Source of the DNA: Thermothielavioides terrestris NRRL 8126
Lineage: Eukaryota > Ascomycota > Sordariomycetes > Sordariales > Chaetomiaceae
Direction: 5' to 3'
Assembly: GCF_000226115.1 (NCBI RefSeq)
Contig: NC_016457.1
Coordinates: 2,294,001-2,358,000, forward strand
Length of the DNA: 64,000 bases
The notes beneath the pieces are model-generated. The model did not search any database. It saw only the letters and a list, made by a program, of their open reading frames with translations, and was not told where the DNA came from. The translations under genes and the position numbers were made by a program. This document shows, in pieces, positions 1-11,148 of the stretch. Every line of letters starts with the position of its first letter. The stretch's first letter is position 1.

Positions 1-540
1 GCTCACCTAAGAACTGGAAGCAAGGCGATCCGGCTCCAGCGACAAGCGGAAGGACGAGAACCGTCTTGCCTACCAAGCAGTACCACTCAAACGTAATCCG
101 AAAGCCATGCATGATAACCAATCATGCTTGCGGCACATTTGTCCGATAATGATGCAAAGCATCAGGGATCTGAGGACGGATACGAGCATAAGCATCTGCG
201 GAGACGAATACCCAGCGGCCAGACATTGAATCGAGTAAAGCACGGATATTGCGTGAGTGGCCCAGTGTGAAGCGAAAACTTCCTTCCTTGCTTCCTGTGT
301 ATACAGTACACATTCGAATGGCCCGTCATTGAAGCTTTGCTCCAAATATTCAAGGATACAAGGATTGCGGCTACCAACGTCTACATCGTTCATCAGGTGT
401 ATATACAAACGCCTAGCAGCAGGCAAACGCCGCCGGAAGCACAGGGTAACGCAGACTCTTGAAGCAAGAGCCAGAACGACGCCCAGCTTGGACACTTGCC
501 AACGACTCACGAACCGAACCGTGGAGAACCAGACACTCCC
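1..540. other. Left-edge sequence, no gene seen
   Basis: This stretch lies downstream of the PEBP-family gene. Overlapping short open frames exist on both strands, but none has recognisable protein character or splice structure. It probably contains the 3' untranslated region of the neighbouring gene. Confidence 0.5.
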
Positions 541-1357
541 TCACAGACCCAGCAACAATACCGCAAATAGGCCGAGTCCCCCAACCAGGACCGTCTCCGG
601 CCTCGCCGCCGCGCCAGCCCCAGTTCCCCCGGCCGTGCCACTCGCGCTGCCTTGGCCCCCGTCCGCTGCACTGCCGGTGGTGTTCGCAGCCACGGCCGGC
701 CCCGGGTTCGTGACGTTGAACGAGTTCCCGGCCGCGACCTTCCCCGTGAGCCCGGCGCTGGCAAGGACGGTTGGCGCGTCGAACCCGCTGCGGTTCTTCG
801 CCGCCGTCTGCAGCGCCAACATGCCCCGCTCCGTCAGGCCGCTCGTGTCGACCAGGATCTGCGTGTAGCGGTGGCTCAGCGGGACGCGCGCGGGCGGGTT
901 GGGCCCGATGTAGGGCGCCAGCGCGGTGCTGTTGGAGCGGTTCTCGAGAAGGAACGCGCGGATCGGGCCGGAGGTGCTGTTCAGCGTGGTTACGCTGGCG
1001 GCTGGCACGAGGCCAGTCTGCATCCAGTGCAGGAGCGTGTTGGTTTTGGGGGGGTTGTTGGTCGGGATGTCCAGGTCGATCATGATGACGGCGTAAGAGC
1101 TGCCGTTGAGGCGGGCGAGAGTGCCGATGCGCGGTTCAGCAGCCGTTACTGGTGGGTTGTCAGCGGCCGGTACCACCATCCCTTCGGGTGAGAGGGCAGG
1201 TCGGCCTACCGCTCTTGCTGACTACCGCTCCGTTCATGGGAGCGAAGCCCTTGTACTCAACCACGAGGTCGGTTTCTGATGAAGGGGTGAATCCGGGCGG
1301 TGTCCTGGCCAGCACCGAGGCGGCCGCCAACAAGACAGCCAAGCATCTGGATGCCAT
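541..1357 (-). CDS. Secreted PEBP-family protein, probably GPI-anchored
   Basis: Two exons, 1357-1210 and 1148-541, are joined across a 61-nt intron (1149-1209, GTAGGC...CCACCAG), giving about 251 residues. The protein starts with a signal peptide (MASRCLAVLLAAASVLA). The phosphatidylethanolamine-binding protein fold follows: conserved region 1 is seen as AVIMIDLDIP...LLHWMQTGL, and region 2 as GPNPPARVPLSHRY. After a Gly/Ala/Ser-rich linker the protein ends in a hydrophobic tail (LVGGLGLFAVLLLGL), the usual layout of a GPI-attachment signal. PEBP proteins bind anionic ligands or lipids, and some inhibit proteases; the target of this one cannot be told. The splice choice restores the frame at S-V-T-A-A-E-P. 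The start is the only ATG that supplies the signal peptide. It points the same way as the next gene, with 0.84 kb between them. Confidence 0.85.
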
Positions 1358-2201
1358 GATGTCGGTGATGGATATTGGTCGAGGTAAGTTTGAACGCGTG
1401 CGGCAAGGCCAGCTGGCCGCAAGGTCAATATGAATTTGTGAAGGAAGTCCGGTGCAGCAGCCAACTATCTCGAAGAAGGCTCGGGGTGAGAACCGCAGGA
1501 GGAGAAGAGAGGAGTTGCCGGATAGTCGAACTCCTCAAGGTTTGTCGTCCCAAAGTGGATCGAATAACAAAATATATCGGCCAGTGCTTGACAGTCAGGT
1601 CTTGATCCCGGATGTGGAGGAAGTTTACATGCTGAAACAAATCTCTGGCCATGCCACGCAATGCTGAAGCAGGATACGGGAGACGCGATTCACGCCCCGG
1701 CAGTGAATCCCATGCAGAAACTTCTGCCGCAGATCTCGATAATAGCCGAGCAAAACACACAGAGTTGCGTAAGCGTAACTCCCGAGCCATGGAGAGACTG
1801 CCCGGTAATTAAGCCGGCCGAGCGAGACGACGAGCATAAGCTATGCGGCGGCAACGCCGAGTGTAGCTGTTGTCCTATCTGCGATGTATATCGTTCGATA
1901 GCTGGTTACTGATACCTAGCTTACCTGAGGTCTAGGCGTGGAAGAGCACAACCTTCTCCGTCGGAGATGGTCGGGTCTTGCAGAGTTGTGTCGTTTGGCG
2001 GAGGAATGGTTGCTATTTCCGTGCAGGTGATGGCATATGGGCATCGGACTCGACAGACCTTTGCGTGAGGACGATGTTGCGTCAGAATCGCAGTGCTTGG
2101 AAAATCATCAAACATCTAAATGTTTCGAAGAGCTCAATGCTGTTTATGACCTACATTAGGCCGTGGATATCTCGCACCTTTCGCACTGGCATCCTTCTTA
2201 C
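1358..2201. other. Intergenic, promoter side of the PEBP-family gene
   Basis: The 844-nt spacer lies between two minus-strand genes. No open frame with protein-like composition or introns was recognised. It should hold the promoter of the PEBP-family gene and the 3' end of the upstream gene. Confidence 0.5.
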
Positions 2202-3208
2202 TCACAGTTCCCGTTTTCGACTGAACAACCCCAAAAATCTCCTCTCTTTTACCTCGACGGTGTAGGGCTTCAGCGGGAATACAGGGCGCACATTGTACTC
2301 ATCACCATCTGGATCGGTCGCAGTATATTGCGCCACAGATTGCCACTTCCTCTGCGGTATTTCGCCCAGCTTCGTACTGCCGGACGAGAACGACAGTATC
2401 GATCTTCTGTTGTCGACTGTGCTTTTTGGCGACTCCCGGCTTTCGGCCATGGCTCGGGAGAACCGGTCCTGTGAGTGTGTATCCCGCCTTTTTGCAGCAC
2501 CCAGAGGCTGCACCGATGGTCCTTTGCGTGGCCTCGCGGCATCCCCTGCCTTCCGTTGTCGGCTTGCTGCCTTGTCCTCCTTGGTGGCATCAGCAAGAGG
2601 TCTTTTGCTTGGTAAATTCTTTTGCCGAGTTCGTGGGGTTGGTTTAGAGCCGGAAACGCCCGCTTTGGCTGACAACTTGCGGTTGTATCGGGATGTTGAG
2701 GGTGAGTTGGATGACCCCTTGGAAGACGATGAGACCACCGAGGATCGGGAGGGGCTCCCCAAACGGCGGGACAGGCTATCGATGGCCTTGATGGCGTCGG
2801 CTCGAGACGCATTGGACAGGGACATCAGTGACTCGCAGTCGAGAGTGAAGTCATTTTGTTTGGTGGAAAGGCGCAAGAGGTGTGTGACCGCATCTCTCAA
2901 CCTTTTGAGGATGCGATCCAGGGCCGTGATTGCGCGGGCTGGCGTGACATTAGCAATCCCTTGGTCTTATGAGATGCGTCGTGCTCACCGTCGCCTATCT
3001 TAAAACGTTTGCCCAAGGCCGACAACCTCGATGAGTAAGCCCGCTCAATCAAGGAGCGGTCGGATCTCAATGACTTGCGGAGGTGGGAATGCTGGTGAGG
3101 AATGCCGACTGTGTCAGTCTCGTTCCGGCCAAGCCGAAATGACTTGAGGAGCGAGATGCAGTTGGCATATGTATCGAGCAAGGCTCGAATGCTATCACTG
3201 AATGCCAT
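2202..3208 (-). CDS. Conserved fungal basic Ser-rich protein of unknown function
   Basis: Exon 3208-2989 and exon 2938-2202 are joined over a 50-nt intron (2939-2988, GTGAGC...GCCAG, branch-like GCTAATG), giving 318 residues. The N-terminal ~120 residues look helical (start MAFSDSIRALLDTYANC, then a RKSLRSDRSLIERAYSSRL segment and a LDRILKRLRDAVTHLLRL segment). The middle is a long Ser/Arg/Lys-rich disordered stretch. The C-terminus is better ordered (EYNVRPVFPLKPY...ERRFLGLF). The layout resembles a lineage-specific family of filamentous ascomycetes, recalled from memory rather than searched. No catalytic motif or membrane segment is visible, so I assign no function. It is divergent from the ECM14-type gene, with 683 nt between the two starts. 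Confidence 0.8.
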
Positions 3209-3891
3209 TGCCTATCGGCTACAAAGTCTGAACGACGACGTAAGTTGGGCGGTGATCCCAGTTCCAGAGAACGTAAACTGCTATCCTTCCCACTCGAGAT
3301 GCGAGATGCGGGGTTATGAAGCATTGGCAGGGAAGCGAAACAGCGCATTCAGCATCATGAGGTCGGCCGGCAGGATCCGTAGGTAAGGTACCTGAGTTTA
3401 CCTAGCGATGACCCATTTGAAAGATGTCGACGGATGGCCAATCGCATGGTGCATCTTGCTCATCCCGGGTGCCTACCTGAGGTCCCGGGTTAGGTTGTTG
3501 AAGCATTGTAAAGTTCCATGCTCTGTAGGTAACGAAAGATACCTTACTTAGTGTACCTTACCTAGTTACCGGATACCGCAGTAGTGTAGTATAGTGGGCC
3601 GATCATGCCGGGAGTTCAGCGGCACCAGGGACGGCTGCAGAGGTTCCATTCCCCATCCCCCGGCGGGCCAACTTGTAACGTTACTGTATCTGTGTGTCCA
3701 GTCCATACCCCCTGTCCTGTATCTTACACTACCTTGGCGCAGCGGAGTCTCAATCTCAACTGCGCCGGAGCCTAGGGTTCGGCTCTGCTCTATCGCGACA
3801 GCCATCTCGAACCTCTCGGTGATCTTATTTCTGCCTTGGGATAACAGCCGCCCCAAGTGCACGTCAACGTCGCACGTTCGATGCAACCAAT
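3209..3891. promoter_or_regulatory. Shared upstream region of two divergent genes
   Basis: This 683-nt region lies between the start codons of the minus-strand hypothetical gene and the plus-strand ECM14-type gene, so it must hold both promoters. Around 3380-3570 it carries repeated GGTAAGGTA / TACCTTACC-like words in both orientations. No TATA box or named factor site can be assigned. Confidence 0.45.
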
Positions 3892-5710
3892 ATGCGAATA
3901 CCCATGCGGATAGCTTCGCTACCCGTCGCCCTCGCCGTCGCCGTCGCCTTCTGCTTGCCGACTGTAGACGGTGCCCGGGTCCGATCATCTCAATACGAAG
4001 GCGACAGTCATCCTGACGCCTCCGGCCAAGTCTTCCCCTTCCTAAAATGGCTGCGCGACAGTGCCGTCGAGGTCGTCTTCGGCAAGCCGCCTTTCAAAAC
4101 ACAAGGAGCGAGACCGGGTGCGCAACTGCAATACCGGTACAGGAATGATGTTGTAATTCGGTTCAATGTCACAACATCCGAGGAGGAGGACGCGCTGGCG
4201 AGGGCTGCGGAACAGATGTTCCTCGACGTCTGGGCTTTCACGCCCAGTTACGTTGATGTTCGGCTGGACAAGGACGACGTATCGGCGCTCCGTACCCTGC
4301 TTCCCCGCTCCTTGCAGCCCACGGTCCTAATCCCGGACCTGGCAGCGGCAGTATGGGCGACTTACCCTTCGACGTCAAAAAGGTCCCAGTTCGAGTCGAG
4401 CATGGGTGATGCTGCTAACATGAGAATGTCGTTGGACGGGGTGGGGAATATTTTCTTCCGCGACTACCAGACTCTGGCGGTAAGTTGGCTCGCGCTGTAG
4501 TGCCCAGCAACTTGTCACTGACTCTGGCAGGTTATCGTGAGCTGGATGCGCCTTCTTGAGGCCATGTTCCCGTCGATTGCTCAAATGACAAGCGTTGGCA
4601 AATCATATGAGGGGAGGGACATCTTCGCCTTGCGCGTCGGTGCGCGGAGCGATAATGGCGAAGCAAATGGACCTAGGAAGACCATTCTCATCACCGGAGG
4701 CCTCCATGGGCGTGAATGGATTTCCACGAGCTCTGTGAACTACCTCCTATGGTCGGTCATAACCTCGTACGACCGAGAGCCGATGATCACCAAGCTCCTC
4801 GAGCACTTCGACATCGTCTTCATCCCCGTGCTCAACCCGGACGGCTATGAATACAGCTGGTACGTCATATTGTGCCTGTGTTTTGCGGTTTCTTGTACCG
4901 GGTAGCTCTTTAGTTCCTCGATTAGGCAAGGGAAGACTGACATTCTTGGACAGGCAGAGCGACCGTCTGTGGCGCAAGTCGCGGCAGCAGACCAAGATGC
5001 GCTTCTGCCGCGGCCTTGACCTCGACCATGCCTTCGGGTACGCGTGGGACGCCGCCAAGCACCAGACCGATCCCTGCTCCGAGAGCTACGGCGGCGATCA
5101 GCCCTTCCAGGCCGTCGAGGCCTCCGAGTTGGCGAAATGGGCGAAAAACGAGACGCAGCACGGAACCAAGTTTGTGGCGTTCCTCGACCTGCACTCGTAC
5201 TCGCAGCAGATCCTCTATCCATACGCGTATACCTGCTCGATTGATCCGCCTAATCGCGAGAACCTCGAGGAGCTTGCTATGGGGCTGGCGAAGGCCATCC
5301 GGCTCTCGAGCGGGGAGTATTACACCGTCACGTCAGCGTGCGAAGGCGCCGTTGCTCGGTCTCACAGAGCGGGTGACTCGACCACACGTATCGAGGCAGG
5401 CGGCGGTTCGGCTATTGATTGGTTCTACCGTATGTTTCGCGATCCCGGAGGCTTGGGCAGTGAGTAGGACGCGCTAACATTTCGGATTGCAGATGAGCTT
5501 CATGCGCGGTACAGCTACCAGATTAAGTTGAGAGACACTGGGAGCTACGGTTTCTTGCTCCCGAGCGATAACATCGTCCCGACCGGGGAGGAGATGCTGA
5601 ACGCTCTGAAGTACCTTGGCGACTATCTTCTCGGAAACAACGGGATCGAGGAGTCTCCCTTTCAGCAGCCGACGGCGCACTGGCAGGATTTACGGAGACG
5701 AAGACGGTAA
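3892..5710 (+). CDS. ECM14: ECM14-type inactive zinc carboxypeptidase (M14)
   Basis: Four exons (3892-4479, 4531-4859, 4954-5429, 5493-5710) encode 536 residues; the introns are 51, 94 and 63 nt, all GT-AG. A signal peptide (ending near TVDGA) leads to a pro-region (~40-180), then the M14 domain. Zinc ligands are present: HGREW (H255, E258) and LDLHSYSQ (H386). The substrate-side tyrosine and arginine regions look normal. However, the catalytic glutamate of active M14 enzymes (the FEL-RDTG position) is lysine here, in [16 protein letters not shown] (K476). This E-to-K change is the known hallmark of the ECM14 group, pseudo-enzymes linked to cell-wall/extracellular-matrix assembly in yeast, so hydrolysis is unlikely. 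The C-terminus ends in an Arg run directly before a GGTAAGG sequence, so a further short 3' exon is possible. Confidence 0.88.
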
Positions 5711-6639
5711 GGATGCGTTATGAACCTGGGAACAAAGTGGTAGGCGTTACTGCGGCGGTTTCGTTATGTGGGTGAGACTGGTGTTGCGCCCAGTCAAGCG
5801 GCGAATGGCGTTTACAGAGCGAGTGTACTGTACCTTGGTTGCGAGATGGCTTGACTGACTTAAATATGAGACTGGAGTTCAGCAATCTTGCCTGGGAAAA
5901 GCACCTACTGTGCATATGGCATCCCCGGGCATACATGGTGGATAGGTAAGGCAGTCACCAAGCTCTCAACAATTGACACCGCCCGGGGTGGTTAAACTGG
6001 GTGTGCGCGATTGTTATGACTACCTAAGTACCAATCTGCAACGGACCAACGCCTAGAAAAGAGAGAAAATTGCGGTACGCAATGAATCTCGTCTTTACAC
6101 TTTCATCCCAGTCAAAAGATGGAAGGGGATGATGGACTTGTCCGTAATAGGTTATGTGCATACATACCTGTACCATGTGCGTACCAGGGAGCAGCGTAGT
6201 GTGCGTCCAGCCGGTGGATCCGGGCCGGCTGCTTGATTGGGACCTCGGGGTGAATGGGGCTAACGATAGCGGCGAATGGCGGGGGCATCCAGCGCTCAGC
6301 TTGGAAGGAGCTGAGGCCAAGCTCGGGCTGACACCCCTTAGGACTTCTCGACCGCAGACCCGATTCTCAAGTTCACACGAGACCGACTGTGAAACGCCGC
6401 CTCATCCCAGGCTATCGACGGCACCAGCAGCCAACTGTTCCCGAACTATTGCGCGACATCAATCCGCTCGTTTACCCCCCACCTCCTCCTGCAGCACATC
6501 GCCCGGCTCCGTGCACGAGTGGTCGGATTGCACCGGCCCCCCCGGATTCAGTTCTTCGCGGGCCGCGGAGGGCTCGTTCAGAGTTGTCCCGGTGTTTTGG
6601 CATTCCGATGGATTATGACGATCGGGACGAGCTATAGCC
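5711..6639. other. Intergenic, between ECM14-type gene and Sec7 gene
   Basis: 929 nt with no convincing coding region. It should hold the 3' end of the upstream gene and the promoter/5' leader of the large Sec7 gene. A pyrimidine-rich stretch near 6470-6490 and an in-frame TGA at 6616-6618 precede the chosen ATG. Confidence 0.5.
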
Positions 6640-9600
6640 ATGCCGTTTCTACGACGTCGCGGCAACATGGCCAGCGAGACCGACATGCGGCGCCATTCGC
6701 TGCTCGACTCTATCGCTGTGCCCGCCTCAAAGCAACCACCGTGTCACCCCGGGTCCGCCGCCGAGCTACCCTCCTTGACATCGGTGGCAGAGGATTTCGC
6801 GCCGCCTGGTGTTCCCGGTTCTCCCGTCAATCAACCGCGAGACAGCATCTCGGTCGCCTCTAGCCATGCCGTCCCGTCAGTAGTCGAACCCTGCGATGCG
6901 CCTCGGTCCCCTACTTCCAACGATTATGCGCAAAAACAACGCCGCTTCTCCGTGCTGAGGTTCCGTAATGCGTCAGACTCTCAGCTGGCTGCGAAGGCGA
7001 AACTTCAAGCGGCAGCAGAGAAAGCTCCCCCCCTGCCGCGCCGTACGTGTCCCTCCCTCGCCTGGCAGAGCACAGTGATGCAGGTTTCGTTCTTGGACGG
7101 ACTAACACATGTGGTCACAGCTCCCGAAATCATTACCACGGCGCCGACGTTCAATTCCCTCGCCCCCCGAAAGAAGCCTTCCCGAATGAACTTTGCGGCG
7201 CGGCTACGTCGGTCTGGAGAACTGCCGAGGACGGAGGCCGCAGGTGGTGCGCACCCCAACCTGATAGGGCACGAGCGGATTCCGAGGCACTCCGAGAACG
7301 GGGTTAGGAGCAAGCGTAGTGTTTCTTTTGAGGAACCCAATCGCCCATCGTCGTCACACGCTCACGTCCCACCATCTCGTGGGGAGGACCACTCTTCCAC
7401 GCTCGTGCTTCCTCCAAACAGGTTATCAGAATCCTCGAGGTCGAATGCTAGCTCGGGAGACAAGGGCAATGGGACCAGCGCAATCGCTACACACGCAGTT
7501 CAGACGTCAACAGCTTTCTTCAGACTTCCGCGCAGGAAGCAGAAACAACACGAGCCGTTGTTCCCTATATCCCACCTTCAACCAAAGAGCAAACCGTCCT
7601 TCGCAGATGACTCGAATGTTTCCAGCTCGTCGTTCGTTCCGTCAGCCCCCGGCTCGCCGAATCAGCCCGCCACCAACGCTTCTCGAGGCAGCCAGTTCAC
7701 CCCGACAGCGTCAAGAACCCCGTCAAGGGATGGCGTCAGAACACCGCCTCCTCAGAATCAGGCTGTCCCGCAGTTGGCCAGGCCAACCGCATCTCCGGCA
7801 ACCGCTCTCTTCCGACCCAGCTCAAGACAGTCCGGCCACTCTTCGCCGACCCGGAGCTATATACACAGAAGGGGTAGATCTTCGACCATGAGCTCACTGG
7901 GGAGGAATTCGCCCAGAGAGTCGGTGGATGAGCACTTGGCTCCGCCCGCCTCGAGAACCTCGATATCGACAGGTCGAAAGAGCTTCACTGATCTGCTTGG
8001 CCTCAGCCGTCTGCGGCAAAACACCGACATGATGCCATCTCGACAGGGCTCCCTAACACCCGTCACGCCAGCCTCGAATACCTCCAAAAACAACTCTCTC
8101 CAGTTACCTAGGGACTCAATCGTCCTCCCTGAGCGCAGGGATGATGATACGCCCGCAAAATACCTCGAACGAGTGCTCGGGGTTGTCAGTCGAAGCATGG
8201 TTGCAGCCGCACTCTCCAAGAGCACGGAACCGTTTGCACAATCAGTGCTACGGAGCTACATGCGCGGTTTCCGTTTCTTCGGCGACCCCATGGACATGGC
8301 TCTGAGGAAGCTCCTGATGGAGGCGGAGCTGCCGAAGGAGACACAGCAGATTGACCGCTTTGTGCAGGCATTTGCGAACCGGTATCACGAATGCAATCCG
8401 GGAATCTACTCCTCGCCAGACCAGGCCTATTTCATCGCGTTCTCCCTCCTCATCCTCCACACCGATGTATTCAACAAGAACAACAAGCACAAGATGCAGA
8501 AGGCCGACTACCTAAAGAACACTCGAGGGGAGGGCATCTATGACGAGGTGCTGGAGGTCTTCTTCGACAACATCACCTATACCCCGTTCATCCGCGTCGA
8601 GGACGATTTGGATATCAATGGCGAGCGGACCGCGGCCCAGCAGAAGTCCAGGAAGCGGTCAATATTCCCCAACGGCCCGCCGGATCCAGCCAGGAGGGTT
8701 GCGAAAGAGCCGGTCGACCCCTATTCGCTCATCATCGAAAACAGGCTGGATGTGCTTCGGCCCAACCTGAAGGACGTGATGCAACTCGATGACCCCTACA
8801 GCTACCTGGGAACTGCCAAGTCTCTCAACATGAAGGAGCTCCAGAGGACCTTCTTCAAAACCGGTGTGTTGCAGATAGTCTCAGCAAGGTCGCGCCCGGA
8901 TGCCTTCATGACGGAGAAAACGGCGGTCAATCCGGAAGAAGCTCATCCTGGTATTGTCGACATCAAAATCACCAAGGTCGGCTTGTTATGGCGGAAAGAT
9001 GCCAAGAAGAAGAAGACGAGGTCTCCGTGGCAAGAATGGGGCGCCATTCTCACTGGCGCTCAGCTCTACTTTTTCCGCAACACCGCGTGGATTAAGCAGT
9101 TGATGCACCAGCAAAAGGACCACCTTAAGAAGGGCCACGACGGCGATCCGTGCATCTTCAAGCCACCTCTCGAGCAATTCAAGCCCGACGCATTGATGTC
9201 GACGGACGGCGCCCTGGCTTTGTTGGATTCGAGCTACACCAAGCACAAGCACGCCTTTCTTTACGTCAGACACGGCGGTTTCGAGGAGGTCCTCCTGGCG
9301 GAAGACGACGACGACATGAACGATTGGCTGGCCAAGCTCAACTACGCCGCCGCGTTCAGGACATCCGGAGTTCGGATGCGAGGGGTCATAGGAGGCAATT
9401 ACGACGGGCAAAGCCGGCGCGCCATCAGGGGATCGGGCGGTGGCAATGTGCAAGTCATCCAGACGCCGACAGGCGAGGTGACCGTCTCTCGCAGTCGGAT
9501 AGACCACAAGATGGCCCAGGACATCGTGGCGGCTCGAAGAGATTTCATGCGCCAAAAGATCGCCGAGGCTGATGAGAAACTCAAGGAAGCCGAAGCAACG

Positions 9601-11148
9601 CTCGAATCCCATCTGCGAAACGCTAGGCATCTCCAGATCTTGGCGCCGATATTGCCCAAGACAAGGGAGCAAATGTTACTCGCGGCAGCGCGTATGGCTG
9701 CGCAGCTGAAATGGAGTAGGATGGAGATCTGGAAGCTAAGGTGTCACCGTGATATCCTGGCAATGGACCTCGAAGAGGAGCGGCAGGCTGCCGGATTGCC
9801 CCCAGATCCGAAATCTGACCTCCTTGGGAGTTCTATGGCCCGGGAGACGTCGAAGACCAGCGAGATGTCAGCTACCCGGGACAATGCTCAGTCGCCGGGC
9901 CAGTTTCCCCCAACGAGGAACTCCACCGTCACTGCGAAGTCCGACGGCGACGACGACGACTTCTCCTCCCCCGTTACGGAGTCCTTCCAGACGCCACCCA
10001 CTAGTGCAACTGTGAGCCGAGAAGGTTCCTGGGTTCTTCCAGGCGGCGATGTCAACAAGGCGTCGGCAATCACTGCAGGAGAACCCGAGACGATTGCTCC
10101 GGCAACACCGAAGAAGAACGAGGCTGGCCCTGCCGGCTCTGCCGGCTCCCCTGAGAGGGCCAAATATGACCAGCCCGATGACGTGGATGCGGACGAACGC
10201 GACTTGTTGGAACAAGCAGGTCTCCTCGAGCCTGAACTGTCTCGGACATCAGACCATAAGAGTGCTGGTGTTGGCGTGGATGCGGAAGAGCCATTAGAAC
10301 GGCGCGAGCGAGCCTCCAGCGGGACACTTGCGGACCGAAGCGACCGGAGCAAAATCCGCCGCAGTCTGCAGCGTACGCTCAGGGAAAGTGCCGGTCACAT
10401 CTCTCATCATCGCCACCGCAGAGCCAGGGACTCGTCGTCGAATGTCACGGGATCTGATGACGCCATTCATGATGCTCCGGATGTCCTGCCACGAGGCAAC
10501 GGGTCCTTCGTGGTGCACGGGAAGAAGGCCTCGGTGGTCACCTTTGGAAACGAGCTACAAATGCAAAGCCTCACATCAGAAGAACGCATCCGCCAAAGGA
10601 TACAGCGAGACGATGCGTCGAGCAACCGCACCGGACCCACTGAAAGCGCCGATTTCCAGTCCATCCTGACCGCACGGTCCATGTCTGATCGCGGCCATCG
10701 TGGATCTGCGGCCAGCGCGAGCACGGCTACGGCTCGTAGTTTCAGGGAGCTGCATAGGAAATACTCCTCGGCCCAAGCCACTAACAGAGCTTTCGGTGGT
10801 AACCTCACTTTACCTTCCGACGAGGACAGTGACGCAGCGATCAGTTTCTCGGACGGACGGCGCACGCCACTGCGGCTCATTGAGGGTGAGGACGAACGGG
10901 AAGAGGAACAGGCCCAGGCGCCTGCTGCGGGAGCACAGAACGGCAGTGCAGCCCTGGATGGAGCCGAGTATCTTGAACTCAGTCCGCCACCCAGCCGCGA
11001 GGGCCGCAACACGGTCTTTTTCACCCCCGAGCCACCGTCATCGCCGGTCTTCGAGACGTCCAAGGACGGGGGGAAAGCCGAGCACGGTGACGTGACCGAT
11101 GGTGATGGCCGGCTTCCGAGCCCGCCTTTGCAGGCCGTCGGTGCCTGA
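6640..11148 (+). CDS. Sec7-PH domain Arf guanine-nucleotide exchange factor
   Basis: The continuous frame is 1502 codons, but a 78-nt intron at 7043-7120 (GTACGT...GACTAACAC...CACAG) very probably splits it. Removing it gives 1476 residues and the smooth join PPLPRPPEIITTAP. The N-terminal ~450 residues are Ser/Pro-rich and disordered. The Sec7 domain (~480-630) includes the exchange-loop region AELPKETQQIDRF, whose Glu (~541) matches the catalytic glutamic finger. A PH domain (~745-885, starting VGLLWRKDAKKKK) and a coiled coil (~925-1020) follow, then a long acidic/Ser-rich tail. Family members load Arf GTPases at Golgi or plasma-membrane sites; the Sec7-PH-coil order resembles yeast Syt1-like GEFs. 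An in-frame TGA lies 22 nt upstream of the ATG. Confidence 0.88.
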   Translation: MPFLRRRGNMASETDMRRHSLLDSIAVPASKQPPCHPGSAAELPSLTSVAEDFAPPGVPGSPVNQPRDSISVASSHAVPSVVEPCDAPRSPTSNDYAQKQRRFSVLRFRNASDSQLAAKAKLQAAAEKAPPLPRRTCPSLAWQSTVMQVSFLDGLTHVVTAPEIITTAPTFNSLAPRKKPSRMNFAARLRRSGELPRTEAAGGAHPNLIGHERIPRHSENGVRSKRSVSFEEPNRPSSSHAHVPPSRGEDHSSTLVLPPNRLSESSRSNASSGDKGNGTSAIATHAVQTSTAFFRLPRRKQKQHEPLFPISHLQPKSKPSFADDSNVSSSSFVPSAPGSPNQPATNASRGSQFTPTASRTPSRDGVRTPPPQNQAVPQLARPTASPATALFRPSSRQSGHSSPTRSYIHRRGRSSTMSSLGRNSPRESVDEHLAPPASRTSISTGRKSFTDLLGLSRLRQNTDMMPSRQGSLTPVTPASNTSKNNSLQLPRDSIVLPERRDDDTPAKYLERVLGVVSRSMVAAALSKSTEPFAQSVLRSYMRGFRFFGDPMDMALRKLLMEAELPKETQQIDRFVQAFANRYHECNPGIYSSPDQAYFIAFSLLILHTDVFNKNNKHKMQKADYLKNTRGEGIYDEVLEVFFDNITYTPFIRVEDDLDINGERTAAQQKSRKRSIFPNGPPDPARRVAKEPVDPYSLIIENRLDVLRPNLKDVMQLDDPYSYLGTAKSLNMKELQRTFFKTGVLQIVSARSRPDAFMTEKTAVNPEEAHPGIVDIKITKVGLLWRKDAKKKKTRSPWQEWGAILTGAQLYFFRNTAWIKQLMHQQKDHLKKGHDGDPCIFKPPLEQFKPDALMSTDGALALLDSSYTKHKHAFLYVRHGGFEEVLLAEDDDDMNDWLAKLNYAAAFRTSGVRMRGVIGGNYDGQSRRAIRGSGGGNVQVIQTPTGEVTVSRSRIDHKMAQDIVAARRDFMRQKIAEADEKLKEAEATLESHLRNARHLQILAPILPKTREQMLLAAARMAAQLKWSRMEIWKLRCHRDILAMDLEEERQAAGLPPDPKSDLLGSSMARETSKTSEMSATRDNAQSPGQFPPTRNSTVTAKSDGDDDDFSSPVTESFQTPPTSATVSREGSWVLPGGDVNKASAITAGEPETIAPATPKKNEAGPAGSAGSPERAKYDQPDDVDADERDLLEQAGLLEPELSRTSDHKSAGVGVDAEEPLERRERASSGTLADRSDRSKIRRSLQRTLRESAGHISHHRHRRARDSSSNVTGSDDAIHDAPDVLPRGNGSFVVHGKKASVVTFGNELQMQSLTSEERIRQRIQRDDASSNRTGPTESADFQSILTARSMSDRGHRGSAASASTATARSFRELHRKYSSAQATNRAFGGNLTLPSDEDSDAAISFSDGRRTPLRLIEGEDEREEEQAQAPAAGAQNGSAALDGAEYLELSPPPSREGRNTVFFTPEPPSSPVFETSKDGGKAEHGDVTDGDGRLPSPPLQAVGA
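7043..7120 (+). other. Likely in-frame intron of the Sec7 gene
   Basis: Consensus donor GTACGT, perfect-looking branch site CTAAC at 7101-7105 and acceptor CACAG bracket 78 nt (26 codons) without a stop. Retention would insert 26 residues into the disordered N-terminus, so the reading frame alone does not reveal it. Confidence 0.75.

Noticed and set aside
70..1191. Several open frames on both strands overlapping the PEBP-family gene
   Set aside because: GC-rich shadow frames; only the minus-strand two-exon model gives PEBP motifs, signal peptide and GPI tail.
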